DNA of 58,060 bases, from NCBI GenBank assembly GCA_001724275.1, contig MEDZ01000033.1, positions 1 to 58,060 on the forward strand, written 5' to 3'. Of this stretch, positions 16,204 to 25,007 are shown in pieces; the stretch's first letter is position 1; each line of letters starts with the position of its first letter. The position numbers were made by a program, and so were the translations under genes. This DNA comes from Gemmatimonadetes bacterium SCN 70-22 (GTDB lineage: Bacteria > Gemmatimonadota > Gemmatimonadetes > Gemmatimonadales > Gemmatimonadaceae). The notes below the pieces were generated by a model. It was not told the origin of the DNA, searched no databases, and worked only from the letters and a program-made list of their open reading frames with translations.

Positions 16204-19192
16204 GTGCCTCGTTACTTCCTGCGAACGCTCGGCTCGCTCGGCCTCAGCGAATCGCGGGCCGATGGCGAGCTGGCGGCCGTCCTCGGCGCCGGGAAGCCGA
16301 CCGCCCTCCTCGCGTACCTCGCCCTCGCGCCGAATCGCTCCGCCCTTCGCGACGAGTGCATCGACCTCCTGTGGTCGAACATGGAGCCCGAGCGCGCGCG
16401 CCTCTCGCTCCGCCAGGCGCCGTGGCACCTGCGCTCCACCCTCGGCCTCGAGTGGCTGGAGTCCGAAGGCCGCCGTCTCGTCCTCCGCGCCGACCTCGCG
16501 GTCGATCTCCTCGATTTCATCGCGGCGGCGGAATCGGAGCGCCCCGAGGCGATTTCGCTCTTCACGGGGCGCTTCATGGAGGCGGTGTCGTTTCCCGGCG
16601 GGGTGGCCTTCGAGCAGTGGGCCGACCTGCAGCGCACGCGAGCGGAGGCGCTCCTGCTGCACGCGGCCGAGGCGGTCATCCAGCACGCGCTCCATGAAGG
16701 GCGTCCGAGCGACGCCCTCGCGGCGGCGCGCCGCGCGCGTGACCTCCTCCCCCGCCATCAGTCGGCGTGGCGCCTCCTGATCGAGGGGTGCCTCGCCGTC
16801 GGCGATCGGTCGATGGCCCTCGTCGAGGCCGAGGTCCTCAACCGGTGGCTCGAGGATGAGGAGGAAGATCCGGATGTTCTCCTCGGGGCGACACTCCGGC
16901 GGCTCCAGCGCGCCCGCGATGACGCCTCGGCGTCGCGGAACGAACACGAGGCGGAGTTCGTGGGGCGTGAGAAGGAGTTCGCGGGATTGCTTCGCGCTTT
17001 TCATGCCTCGGCAGGGGGGAAGCCCCGTCACGTGCACGTGAGCGGAGGGGCCGGGATCGGGAAGACGCGGCTGCTTGGCGAGTTCGGCGACCGGATTCGC
17101 GCGCTGCGAGCGCGCGTCGCCATGGTGCAGGCCGTGCCGAGCGATCGCGGACTCCCGTTCTCGCTGCTGTCACGCGTTGCCCAGTCGCTGGGGGCGCTCC
17201 CCGGGGCGGCGAGCGTCGCTCCGGAGTCGGCCGCCGTGCTGGTGCGGCTGGCGCCGTCGCTGTCGGCGAGCTTCAGTGCGCCCACGCGCGTGCACGCGCT
17301 GGACGGTGCCCTGGTGCGCACGGAGGCGGTGCGCGAGTTGATCGAGGCCGTCGCTGCCGAGCGACACCTCGTGCTGCTGGTCGACGACCTGCACTGGGGA
17401 GATCGGGAATCGCTCGACGCACTGGCTCGGCTGGCCGATCGGCTGCCGGCAAGCGTCCTGTTCGTGACCACGGCGCGCCCGCCCCGAGACACTGGAGCTC
17501 GCGCCGCTGTCGGCCGAACAGGTGCAGGCGCTGCTGGCGGGGCTGGGGTTCGAGGCGGCCGCTGATGAGGCGCGCCCGATTGCGGTTGCGCTTTCGGAGG
17601 CCAGCGGTGGCTCACCGCTGCTCGTCGTGCAGCTGGTGCGCCAGGGGGTCGAGGAGGGGTGGCTCGTGCACGCCGGCGACAGGCTGGTGGCGTCCCCGGA
17701 CGTCGACGTCGCGCGCGCCATCGAGCATGCCGACCCGATCGGGCGCCGACTGCGGGACGTGACCGGCGACGCCCGGCGCGTGTTGCAGCTGGTGGCGCTG
17801 GCCGGCTTCCCGGTGGAAGATGCGATCCTGGCCGATGCGCTGGGCCACGAGGTCGACGACGTCCTGCGGTCACTGGCCTCACGCGGCGTGCTGACGCTCG
17901 GGCATGACGGGTGGCGCTGCGTGCACGATGCCATCGCCGAGCGCGTGCTCGCCCTCGCTCCGGAGGGGGAGCTGCAGCCGGCCACCGTGTCGCTGGGGCA
18001 CGCCCTGGCGCGTCGGGCCGACTCCGCGCGTGACGCGCGCATCGCGGCGCGTTTCCTTGCGGCTGGCGGAGAACGCGAGGCCATCCGGTCGCTGGTGGTC
18101 GGCGAGCTGGCGCGGAACCGGGCGCTGCGGCGCTACGTCCCGGCGCGTGACGTCGCGGGCGAGGTCGCGGGAGAGGCGCTGAGCGAGGGCGAGCTGCGAT
18201 CGTTGCTGCGGTCGCTTCCGCTTCGCGACCGCATCTCGCGGCGGCTGCGCATCGGGTCGGCGATCGGGGCAGCGGCAGCCGTGATCGTCCTGACGGCGTC
18301 AGCGATGACGGCGCCACGCCTCGGGCTGGAAATCGCGCAGCGCCCTGAGGGGTCGGTGCAGTCGATGGCCGACCGCCTGCAGTACCAGCTCATCCCCCCA
18401 CTCGTCGTCGAGCAGCGCGATCGCGATGGCGCGCTTCGGGGCGACACGCGGGACACGGTGGACGTGATTCTCCACAACGACCCGCGCTTCCCCTCAGACA
18501 CGACGTCGCTGCCCCTCGTTGGAGGGCGGGCGACGTTCAGCGCGCTTCGCGCACATTCGATTGATTCGAGGAATGCCTGGGTGCGCAAACGGGGTGCCCT
18601 GGACTCCTTGCCGGTCGTGGTCTTCTGGAACGACGACGTCGGGGTGCCCCTCAAGCTGGTCGCCTGGACGATCGGAGCGGGACAGGTGACCCCCGGGCAC
18701 AACACGATCCGCGTCCCCCCCCGTGGGTCGTTCGGGGGGACGATCCGGATGTGGTACGCCTCGCGATTCGTCGATGCGACGGTGATCCTCGCCGCAACCC
18801 CCACTTGGGGCGATCCGGCGAAGGTCGGGTTCCGCCTGGCGACACTCAGCGGGCCGACGGAGGGGCGCGAGCGGGAGGATCCACTGGCGATCGTGGCGCC
18901 CGAGGCTCCGGGGGAGTACTTCCTCATTCTCATCCCGGGCGCCGAGCTGGATGCGTCGAATGTCCTGTCGGGTACCAACTGGACGTACGGCAATCCCGTA
19001 TGGGGAGACGGCAACGACGTGGCGCGCTGGCCGAGGGAGCGGCTGATGCGTGCGTTACGCGGCCAGCGGGTGTGGGTGCAGGGAGCGACCCTTCACCCGG
19101 ACCGGGCGGGGACGTACCGCGACGCGATGCTGCAACCCATCGTCATCCGCATCATCGTCGACCCCGCCGTGTCGCGGGTGACCATTGAATGA
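16204..19192 (+). pseudogene. BTAD-AAA ATPase regulator with C-terminal membrane anchor, split by one-base frameshift
   Basis: The first frame (GTG 16204, VPRYFLRTLGSLGLSES) carries a bacterial transcriptional-activator (BTAD/SARP-like) domain with LLAYLALAPNRSALRDECID and TPR-like helices to about residue 230, then an ATPase with Walker A HVSGGAGIGKTRLLGE and Walker B HLVLLVDDLHWGD. Near 17482 the frame changes: removing one C from the CCCC run 17482-17485 joins FVTTARPP to ETLELAPLSAEQVQALL and restores a 995-aa protein. The second part continues the ATPase regulatory region, then one transmembrane helix (GSAIGAAAAVIVLTAS) and about 280 extracytoplasmic residues. As given, the first frame ends at 17565. 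It could be a sequencing error, a real mutation or phase variation. Confidence 0.8.
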
Positions 19193-19195
19193 GGC

Positions 19196-19219
19196 GGGGG
19201 CGCCGTGCGCGGCGCCCCC
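19196..19219. terminator. GC hairpin between convergent genes
   Basis: GGGGGCGCC (19196-19204) pairs perfectly with 19211-19219 around GTGCGC. It lies just after the regulator stop and about 50 nt beyond the aminotransferase stop on the other strand, so it may serve both. A TTTT lies 12 nt away on the plus strand. Confidence 0.4.
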
Positions 19220-19269
19220 AGCGACCATCCCGTTTTCGCAGTGGCAACCCGGCCACCCCGGCGGCAGCG

Positions 19270-20385
19270 CTACCTGTCGAGGACCTCCCCCAGCGCCGCC
19301 AGCACCTCGTCGAGTTCGTCCAAGGTGTGCTCGCCCATGTGCCCGATGCGCACCATCTCGTCCCGGCGTGCGCCGTAGCCGGTCGCGATCACGAATCCGC
19401 GGGCCTGCATCGTGGCCGCCACCGCCGACCCCGACTTCCCCTCGGGCATCAGGATGCAGGTGACCCCCGGCGACCGGTAGCCGGCAGGTGCAAGGACGCG
19501 CAACCCGCGTCCCTCGGCCCACGACCACGTGTGTTCGGCCATCTGCGCGTGGCGCGCCCACCGCTGCTCCATCCCCTCGGCCATGATGCGGTCCAGCTGC
19601 ACGTCGAGGGCGAAGAAGAGCGAGATGACCGGGGTGTTGGGGGTCATGTGCTTGCGAGTGGCCTCGTCCAGCTCGACGAGGTCGAAGTACAGCCCCCGCC
19701 GTGCGCTGGCGCGGGCCCGCTCGAGGATGCGCTCGTTCGGGGCGCAGAAGGCGAGCCCCGGCGGAAGGGCGATCGCCTTCTGCGAGCCGGTGAGCACGTA
19801 GTCCAGCTCCCAAGCGTCGCTCTCGATGGGGGCCGCGGCCATCGACGAGACGGTGTCGACGATCACCGCGACGTCGCCCGCCTCGTGCGCCACCTGCGCC
19901 AGCTCGCGGATCGGGTTCAGGACGCCGCTGCTGGTCTCGGAGTGGACGATGGTGATCGTGTCGTACTTCCCGCCCCGCAGCGCGTCGGCCAGCATCTCGG
20001 GGGTGTGCGGCTCCCCGAACGGGGCCTCGAGGATGTCGGCCGGGATCCCGGAGTTGACGCTTGCCTTGTGGAAGCGCTCGCCGAAGGAGCCCCCGACGAG
20101 GCAGAGGACACGCTCGCGCACCGCGTTGCGGACCCCCGCCTCCATCAGCCCGGTGGCCGAGGAGGTGACGCTATGGACGGCGCGCGTGGTGCGAAAGACC
20201 TCGGCGAGTCGCGGGGCGATGCGCGCCATGAGCGACTCGAACGGCGCGCCGCGGTGGGAGATCATCGGCCGCGACATCGCCTGCAGGACCTCGGGCGAGA
20301 CTTCGGTGGGGCCGGGGAGGAAGAAGCGGCCGAAGGCCGGGGCCTTCGCGCCGGCGCTGGTGGTGGAGTCGAGGACGCTGCTCAT
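19270..20385 (-). CDS. Class V PLP aminotransferase (serine/alanine-glyoxylate type)
   Basis: 371 aa. FFLPGPTEVSPEVLQAMSRP and MISHRGAPFESLM are typical of serine-pyruvate/alanine-glyoxylate aminotransferases. The PLP lysine lies in YVLTGSQKAIALPPGLAF, preceded by the PLP-binding Asp in VAVIVDTVSSMAAAPI. Start ATG 20385 overlaps the serB stop by four bases (ATGA). Coupling to phosphoserine phosphatase suggests that it works in serine metabolism, either as a phosphoserine-type aminotransferase supplying SerB or as serine-glyoxylate aminotransferase using its product. That choice is inference. Confidence 0.88.
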   Translation of the reverse strand: MSSVLDSTTSAGAKAPAFGRFFLPGPTEVSPEVLQAMSRPMISHRGAPFESLMARIAPRLAEVFRTTRAVHSVTSSATGLMEAGVRNAVRERVLCLVGGSFGERFHKASVNSGIPADILEAPFGEPHTPEMLADALRGGKYDTITIVHSETSSGVLNPIRELAQVAHEAGDVAVIVDTVSSMAAAPIESDAWELDYVLTGSQKAIALPPGLAFCAPNERILERARASARRGLYFDLVELDEATRKHMTPNTPVISLFFALDVQLDRIMAEGMEQRWARHAQMAEHTWSWAEGRGLRVLAPAGYRSPGVTCILMPEGKSGSAVAATMQARGFVIATGYGARRDEMVRIGHMGEHTLDELDEVLAALGEVLDR

Positions 20386-21122
20386 GGGGTGGCGGAGTCG
20401 CGGGGGAGGGAAGAGGGCTCGCCGAGCAGCACACGCCCGGCGACGATGAGGTCGCGCGTTGCAACTGGATAATGATCGGCCTCGCCCAGCGCGAGGGCGA
20501 GGACGGGGAGGAGCGACGGGGCGCGCACCACCGCGTCGGCGGCGGCGACGACGTGCGGGCGCGCCTCGACGCCGGCGAAGGCGACGAAGCGATCGACCCG
20601 CGGCTTGGCCTCGAGGTCGGTGGCCCCGTCGCCGACGAGCATGCTGGGACGCGGGAGGTCGCCTAACGACTCGACCAGTTCCGCCTTCCCCCCCTGGCGG
20701 GCGAGCGGCGACGCCTCGTCGAAGCCGGCGTATCGCCCCGCGTCGTCGAAGTAGACGTCCACGGCGTGCACCCGTCCGTCGGGGATCCCCAGCGCCCGCG
20801 CCGCGTGCAGCACCGCCGGGCGCAACCCGCCGGAAATGACGTGCACCGCGACCCCGGCCTCGTGCAGCGCCCGCACGACCTCGCGCGCCCCGGCGACGAG
20901 CGTCTCGACATACATCCGACCCACACGCTCGACGTCCTCCCGCGACGGGCGGATGATCGCCAGCCGCCGCCCGTACACCGACTCGAGCGTCACCTCTCCC
21001 CGCATCGCCAACTCGGTCAGCGGGACGATCTGGTCACGATACTCGCGCGCCAGCTCGTCGATCCCCTCGATGGTGGAGAGCGTCGAGTCGCAGTCGAACA
21101 GGACGGTGCCGAATCGCGTCAA
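20382..21122 (-). CDS. serB: Phosphoserine phosphatase-like HAD hydrolase
   Basis: 246 aa. HAD motif I is VLFDCDSTLSTIEGID, motif II is HVISGGLRPAV and motif III/IV is SMLVGDGATDLEAKP. The STIEGID context after motif I is the SerB signature. It would convert O-phosphoserine to serine in the cytoplasm. The start is TTG 21122 (LTRFGTVLFDCDST); the leader just before it is the last, degenerate unit of a GAGAAGAC array (GAGAGGAC), which doubles as a Shine-Dalgarno sequence five bases from the TTG. It overlaps the aminotransferase start. The region after residue about 210 is less conserved. Confidence 0.88.
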   Translation of the reverse strand: MTRFGTVLFDCDSTLSTIEGIDELAREYRDQIVPLTELAMRGEVTLESVYGRRLAIIRPSREDVERVGRMYVETLVAGAREVVRALHEAGVAVHVISGGLRPAVLHAARALGIPDGRVHAVDVYFDDAGRYAGFDEASPLARQGGKAELVESLGDLPRPSMLVGDGATDLEAKPRVDRFVAFAGVEARPHVVAAADAVVRAPSLLPVLALALGEADHYPVATRDLIVAGRVLLGEPSSLPRDSATP

Positions 21123-21123
21123 G

Positions 21124-21154
21124 GTCCTCTCGTCTTCTCGTCTTCTCGTCTTCT
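21124..21154. repeat. GAGAAGAC array B (4 units)
   Basis: Reading the minus strand, three GAGAAGAC-type units end in the variant GAGAGGAC, directly before the TTG start of serB; the other end begins 4 nt after the lpdA stop. The whole lpdA-serB spacer is therefore the array. Confidence 0.85.
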
Positions 21155-21158
21155 GACG

Positions 21159-22568
21159 TCAGATGTGTATCGCCCGCCCCAGCACCGCCAGCGCCGCCTC
21201 CTTCGTCACTTCCGACAGCGTCGGGTGCGAATGGACGGTGATCCCGATGTCCTCCGACGACCCACGATACTCGAAGGCCAGCACCACCTCGGCGAGCAGG
21301 TCCGAGACGTTGGCCCCGATCATGTGGCAACCGAGCAACTCATCGGTCTCGGCGTCGGCGATCATCTTCACGAAGCCGTTGGTCTCGCCCATCGTGCGGG
21401 CCCGCCCGTTGGCGGAGAAGGGGAACTTCCCGACCTTGTACGCACGCCCAGACGCCTTCACTTCCTGCTCCGTGAGCCCCACCGTTGCCACCTCGGGCCA
21501 GGTGTAGACGACGCCGGGCATCGAGTGGTAGTGCATGCGCGCCGGCTTCCCGGCGATCACCTCGGCGGCCACGACGCCCTCTTCCTCCGCCTTGTGGGCG
21601 AGGAGCTTGCCCCCCACCACGTCACCGATGGCGTAGACATTGGGGAGGTTGGTGTGCATCCGGTCGTCGACGACCACCTCGCCGCGCGGGCCGAGGTTGA
21701 GCCCCAACGCGGCCGCGTCGACGCCGTGCAACGCCGGGCGCCGTCCCACCGAGACCAGGACGTAGTCGGCGTCGAGCACCTCCGTGGCGCCGTCCTTCTC
21801 GATGTTGACGAGCACGCGGGTCGCCTCGACCGTCGCCCCGGTCACCTTCGTGCCGGTCCGGATGTCGAGTCCCTGGCGGCGGAAGATGCGGTCGGCCTCC
21901 TTCGTGATGTCGTCGTCGTTCCCCGGGAGGATCGTGGGCATGAACTCCACGACCGTCACCTTCGCCCCCAGACGCCGCCAGACCGAGCCGAGCTCGAGGC
22001 CGATGACTCCCCCGCCGATCACCACCAGGTGGCGGGGAACCTCCGGAATGGAGAGGGCGCCGACGTTCGAGAGGACGCGCCGCTCGTCGAACTCGAGGAA
22101 CGGGAGCGCGGAAGGGACCGAGCCGGTGGCGATGATGACGTGCCGCGCCTGGTAGCTGGTGACGCTCCCGTCGGCGGCCGCGACATCCACCACGTTGCCG
22201 GCCCTGAGCGTGCCGCGCCCCCGGGCCCAGGTGACCTTGTTCTTCTTGAAGAGGAACTCGACCCCGCGCGTGTTGGCGCTGACGACTTCGTCCTTGCGCC
22301 TGAGCATCTGGGCGAGGTCGAGACGGAGGCCGTCGAACTGGAAGCCGTGCTCGTGAGCGTGCAGTCGTGCGAACTCGTAGTGTTCCGACGACTGGAGCAT
22401 CGCCTTGCTGGGGATGCACCCCACGTTGACGCAGGTCCCGCCGAGCGTCTTGTCCATCTCGACGCAGACGGTGGACAGGCCGAGCTGGGCGGCGCGGATG
22501 GAGGCGACGTAGCCGCCGGGGCCGCCACCGATCACCACGACGTCGGTGGCCACGAGATCGTTCGCCAT
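21159..22568 (-). CDS. lpdA: Dihydrolipoyl dehydrogenase (E3)
   Basis: 469 aa. FAD-binding VVVIGGGPGGYVASIRAAQL, the redox disulfide GGTCVNVGCIPSK (Cys46 and Cys51), NAD-binding HLVVIGGGVIGLELGSVW, and the C-terminal His-Glu pair in VHSHPTLSEVTKEA are all present. It reoxidises dihydrolipoamide of 2-oxo-acid dehydrogenase complexes, and sucB lies two genes upstream on the same strand. I chose ATG 22568 (MANDLVATDVVVIG); an ATG 28 codons upstream would add a low-complexity extension. The spacer to serB consists of a GAGAAGAC array. Confidence 0.96.
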   Translation of the reverse strand: MANDLVATDVVVIGGGPGGYVASIRAAQLGLSTVCVEMDKTLGGTCVNVGCIPSKAMLQSSEHYEFARLHAHEHGFQFDGLRLDLAQMLRRKDEVVSANTRGVEFLFKKNKVTWARGRGTLRAGNVVDVAAADGSVTSYQARHVIIATGSVPSALPFLEFDERRVLSNVGALSIPEVPRHLVVIGGGVIGLELGSVWRRLGAKVTVVEFMPTILPGNDDDITKEADRIFRRQGLDIRTGTKVTGATVEATRVLVNIEKDGATEVLDADYVLVSVGRRPALHGVDAAALGLNLGPRGEVVVDDRMHTNLPNVYAIGDVVGGKLLAHKAEEEGVVAAEVIAGKPARMHYHSMPGVVYTWPEVATVGLTEQEVKASGRAYKVGKFPFSANGRARTMGETNGFVKMIADAETDELLGCHMIGANVSDLLAEVVLAFEYRGSSEDIGITVHSHPTLSEVTKEAALAVLGRAIHI

Positions 22569-22685
22569 CTGGAAAGCGCTGGTTGGAGGGAGGGGAGGGG
22601 CGAAAGTTAAGCGGGTGCGGCCGCTCATCGCGACCACACCCGCTCCCCACACCGCGATCCCCTGCGGTGCCCCAATCTGTATGTG

Positions 22686-23135
22686 CTACGCAGCGCGGTT
22701 CCCGCTCCCGGCGTGGAGTGCGCTCTTGGTGGCGGTGAAGCGCCCGCTGCGCAACGTGTTGCGCCAGTTCTGCACGCGGGTATAGAACGACCCCTCGATA
22801 CGGTCGCCCGTGCGGGTTCCCTCGAAGACGGTCATCACGTCGGCGTTCTCGCGCGGGCAGAAGTACGGCCCGACGAGCGCGACGAAGGCGGCGTTGGACG
22901 CCTCCAGGAGCTTCATCCCCGTCGGCGCGACGTCGCGTGTGGCGAAGAAGAGGAACCGGCCCGCGACCGCGGCGTCGCTCGACTGGTCGCGCAGGAGCGT
23001 GAACGGCACGCTCTCTCCGCTACCGTCGACGATCATCTCGCCGCGCCAGTTCCCCGACAGTGCTCCGAGCGGAGCTTGCCGGCGCGCATCGAGGCGCGAC
23101 TGTGGAAGCGGGGTGAAGGCGAATGTGGTCGACAT
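22686..23135 (-). CDS. Conserved hypothetical protein, 149 aa
   Basis: ATG 23135 with a good AGGAG ribosome binding site seven bases upstream. The sequence (MSTTFAFTPLPQSRLDARRQ; GALSGNWRGEMIVDGSGESV; GRFLFFATRDVAPTGMKLLE; VFEGTRTGDRIEGSFYTRVQ) looks like a small beta-barrel, with a lipocalin-like rhythm of G-W and TG-turn motifs. No signal peptide or catalytic motif is evident. It lies between sucB and lpdA, which may be coincidental. Function unknown. Confidence 0.75.
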   Translation of the reverse strand: MSTTFAFTPLPQSRLDARRQAPLGALSGNWRGEMIVDGSGESVPFTLLRDQSSDAAVAGRFLFFATRDVAPTGMKLLEASNAAFVALVGPYFCPRENADVMTVFEGTRTGDRIEGSFYTRVQNWRNTLRSGRFTATKSALHAGSGNRAA

Positions 23136-23257
23136 GGGCAGCTCCTGTTGCTGTGTCCTACGGGGGCGCGTGTCGAAGAGTTTCAGTCGTGTCGGGCGCG
23201 TTCGGCACTCTCGCCACTGACTTGGACGCCGCCGAGGGGCGAAGGGTTTACTCGGTC

Positions 23258-23290
23258 GGGAGACGGGAGACGGGGGACGGGGGACGGGAG
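23258..23290. repeat. Period-7 G-rich tandem repeat
   Basis: GGGAGAC, GGGAGAC, GGGGGAC, GGGGGAC, GGGAG in a row, upstream of the 149-aa gene and downstream of sucB. It resembles the period-8 GAGAAGAC arrays but with a 7-bp unit. A 10-bp hairpin (TGCGCGCGGC, loop GAT, 23291-23313) follows at once. Confidence 0.75.
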
Positions 23291-23356
23291 TGCGCGCGGC
23301 GATGCCGCGCGCAGCGCTCGCGACCGCTTTGCCTCGTCCACGCCGATGCAAGACGA

Positions 23357-23376
23357 ACGGCGCCTCTCGGCGCCGT
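23357..23376 (-). terminator. Probable terminator of sucB
   Basis: An 8-bp perfect stem (ACGGCGCC/GGCGCCGT) whose loop reads GAGA (GNRA type) on the minus strand, followed by TCGTCTTGC. It sits about 40 nt after the sucB stop. Confidence 0.5.
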
Positions 23377-23414
23377 CTGCATTCTCGTCTCACACCTCCC
23401 GGCTCCCGTCCGCC

Positions 23415-24734
23415 CTACTCCACCACCATCAGCGCCGGATCCTCCATCAGCTCCTTCAGCTTCACCAGGAACAGCACCGCCTGCTGCCCGTCGATGATCC
23501 GGTGGTCGTACGAGAGGGCGACGTACATCATCGGGCGGGGGACGATCTCGCCGTTCACCACCATGGGGCGCTCCTGCACCTTGTGGAGGCCGAGGATCCC
23601 CGCCTGGGGGAAGTTGATGATGGGGGTCGAGATGAGCGAGCCGAAGACGCCGCCGTTGGTGATCGTGAACGTCCCGCCGGTGAGGTCGTCCATCGTCAGC
23701 TTGCCATCGCGCGCCTTCTTGGCGGTGGCCACGATGGCGCGGGCGATGTCGAGAATCCCCATCTGGTCGGCGTCCTTCAGGTTCGGGACGACGAGCCCGG
23801 CATCCGACGCCACCGCGATCCCCATGTTCACGTAGTGGTGGTACTGGATGTGGTCGCCGTCGACCTTGGCGTTCACCACCGGGAAGTGCTTGAGCGCGAT
23901 GCAGGCGGCCTTCACGAAGAAGGGCATCATCGAGAGCCGGACGCCGTGCTCCTTCTCGATGCGCTCCTTGATGCGCGCACGAAGCGATTCGACCGCGGTG
24001 AGGTCGATCTCGTTGAAGGTCGTGAGATGGGCGGTCGCGTGCTGGGCCTCGAGGAGGTGTTCGGCGATGCGGCGGCGGCGCGTCGACATCTTCTCGCGCG
24101 TCTCGCGCACAGCGCCGGCCGCTGGGGTCTTCGCCGCGGCGGGGGCGGGAGCGGGCGTCGCCGCGGATGGCCGCGCGGTCGGGGCGGGCGAGGTGGCGGG
24201 GGACGACACGGGTGCCGTCACGGGGGTGGCGACGGCCGGGAGGGTGGACGTCGTGGCCGCCGCGAGGTGCTCGACCACGTCGGGCTTGCTGATCACCCCG
24301 CCTCGCCCCGTCCCGGCAACCGTGGCCAGGCTGACCCCCTCTTCCGTGGCCAGGCGGCGCGCGGCGGGCGAGGCTTTCGGCTCCTCGGCGGGGTGTGCGG
24401 GGGCCGGAGCTGCAACGGCAGCTGGGGTGGGAGCGGGAGGAAGCGTCTCGGCCGCCGGGGTCGGAGCAGCGGCCGACGGTGCAGCTGCGGCGACGGCCAT
24501 CGTGTCGTCCAGCTCCCCCAGGACGTCGTTGACCGCCACGACATCGCCTTCCGCCTTGGCGCGACGCACCAGGACGCCCGCTTTCAGCGCCGGAACCTCG
24601 ACCGTTACCTTGTCAGTCTCGAGCTCGACCAGCGTCTCGCCCGAGGCCACATGGTCCCCTTCCTTCTTGAGCCACCGGGAGATGGTGGCTTCGACGATGG
24701 ATTCTCCGAGGGGGGGGACTTTGATCGAGAGCAT
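23415..24734 (-). CDS. sucB: Dihydrolipoamide succinyltransferase (2-oxoglutarate dehydrogenase E2)
   Basis: 439 aa. The lipoyl domain has the modified Lys in [13 protein letters not shown] (about residue 43). An Ala/Pro linker leads to the E3/E1-binding domain ([20 protein letters not shown], then [13 protein letters not shown]). A second Ala/Pro linker precedes the catalytic domain with [16 protein letters not shown] and the active-site [19 protein letters not shown] and the DHRIIDG context favour the succinyl (E2o) type over pyruvate E2. The start is ATG 24734. lpdA (E3) is downstream on the same strand; no E1 gene is in the window. A 13-bp repeat array begins 115 bp upstream of the start. 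Confidence 0.95.
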   Translation of the reverse strand: MLSIKVPPLGESIVEATISRWLKKEGDHVASGETLVELETDKVTVEVPALKAGVLVRRAKAEGDVVAVNDVLGELDDTMAVAAAAPSAAAPTPAAETLPPAPTPAAVAAPAPAHPAEEPKASPAARRLATEEGVSLATVAGTGRGGVISKPDVVEHLAAATTSTLPAVATPVTAPVSSPATSPAPTARPSAATPAPAPAAAKTPAAGAVRETREKMSTRRRRIAEHLLEAQHATAHLTTFNEIDLTAVESLRARIKERIEKEHGVRLSMMPFFVKAACIALKHFPVVNAKVDGDHIQYHHYVNMGIAVASDAGLVVPNLKDADQMGILDIARAIVATAKKARDGKLTMDDLTGGTFTITNGGVFGSLISTPIINFPQAGILGLHKVQERPMVVNGEIVPRPMMYVALSYDHRIIDGQQAVLFLVKLKELMEDPALMVVE

Positions 24735-24848
24735 GTTCCTGTGCCTGCGGGCTGGTTCGGTGGCGACGAGGGGCGCCCGCCAGACGTTCGGCGGCTGGCG
24801 GTCGTGACGCCGCAATCTAACCGGGTGCCTTCACCCCCGACTACTCAA

Positions 24849-25004
24849 CCCGGCCGTTGAACCCGGCCGCTCAACCCGGCCGTTGAACCCGGCCGCTCAA
24901 CCCGGCCGTTGAACCCGGCCGCTCAACCCGGCCGCTCAACCCGGCCGCTCAATCCGGCCGCGTAACTTGGCCGCTCTACCCGGCCGCTGAACCCGATCGC
25001 TCGA
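24849..25004. repeat. 12-copy 13-bp repeat array in a divergent promoter region
   Basis: Twelve contiguous 13-bp units of consensus CCCGGCCGYTSAA. The first six alternate between ...GTTGAA and ...GCTCAA, so pairs form near-palindromes (GTTGAACCCGGCCGCTCAAC). Units 9, 10 and 12 are degenerate. The unit is not a multiple of three and no gene uses it. It fills the gap between the divergent sucB and dehydrogenase genes and ends 3 bp before the dehydrogenase ATG at 25008. Confidence 0.92.
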
Positions 25005-25007
25005 CCG

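Noticed and set aside
16204-19192. Programmed ribosomal frameshift
   Set aside because: A CCCC run alone is not a recognised slippery site and I see no stimulatory pseudoknot. A simple indel is more economical, though not proven.
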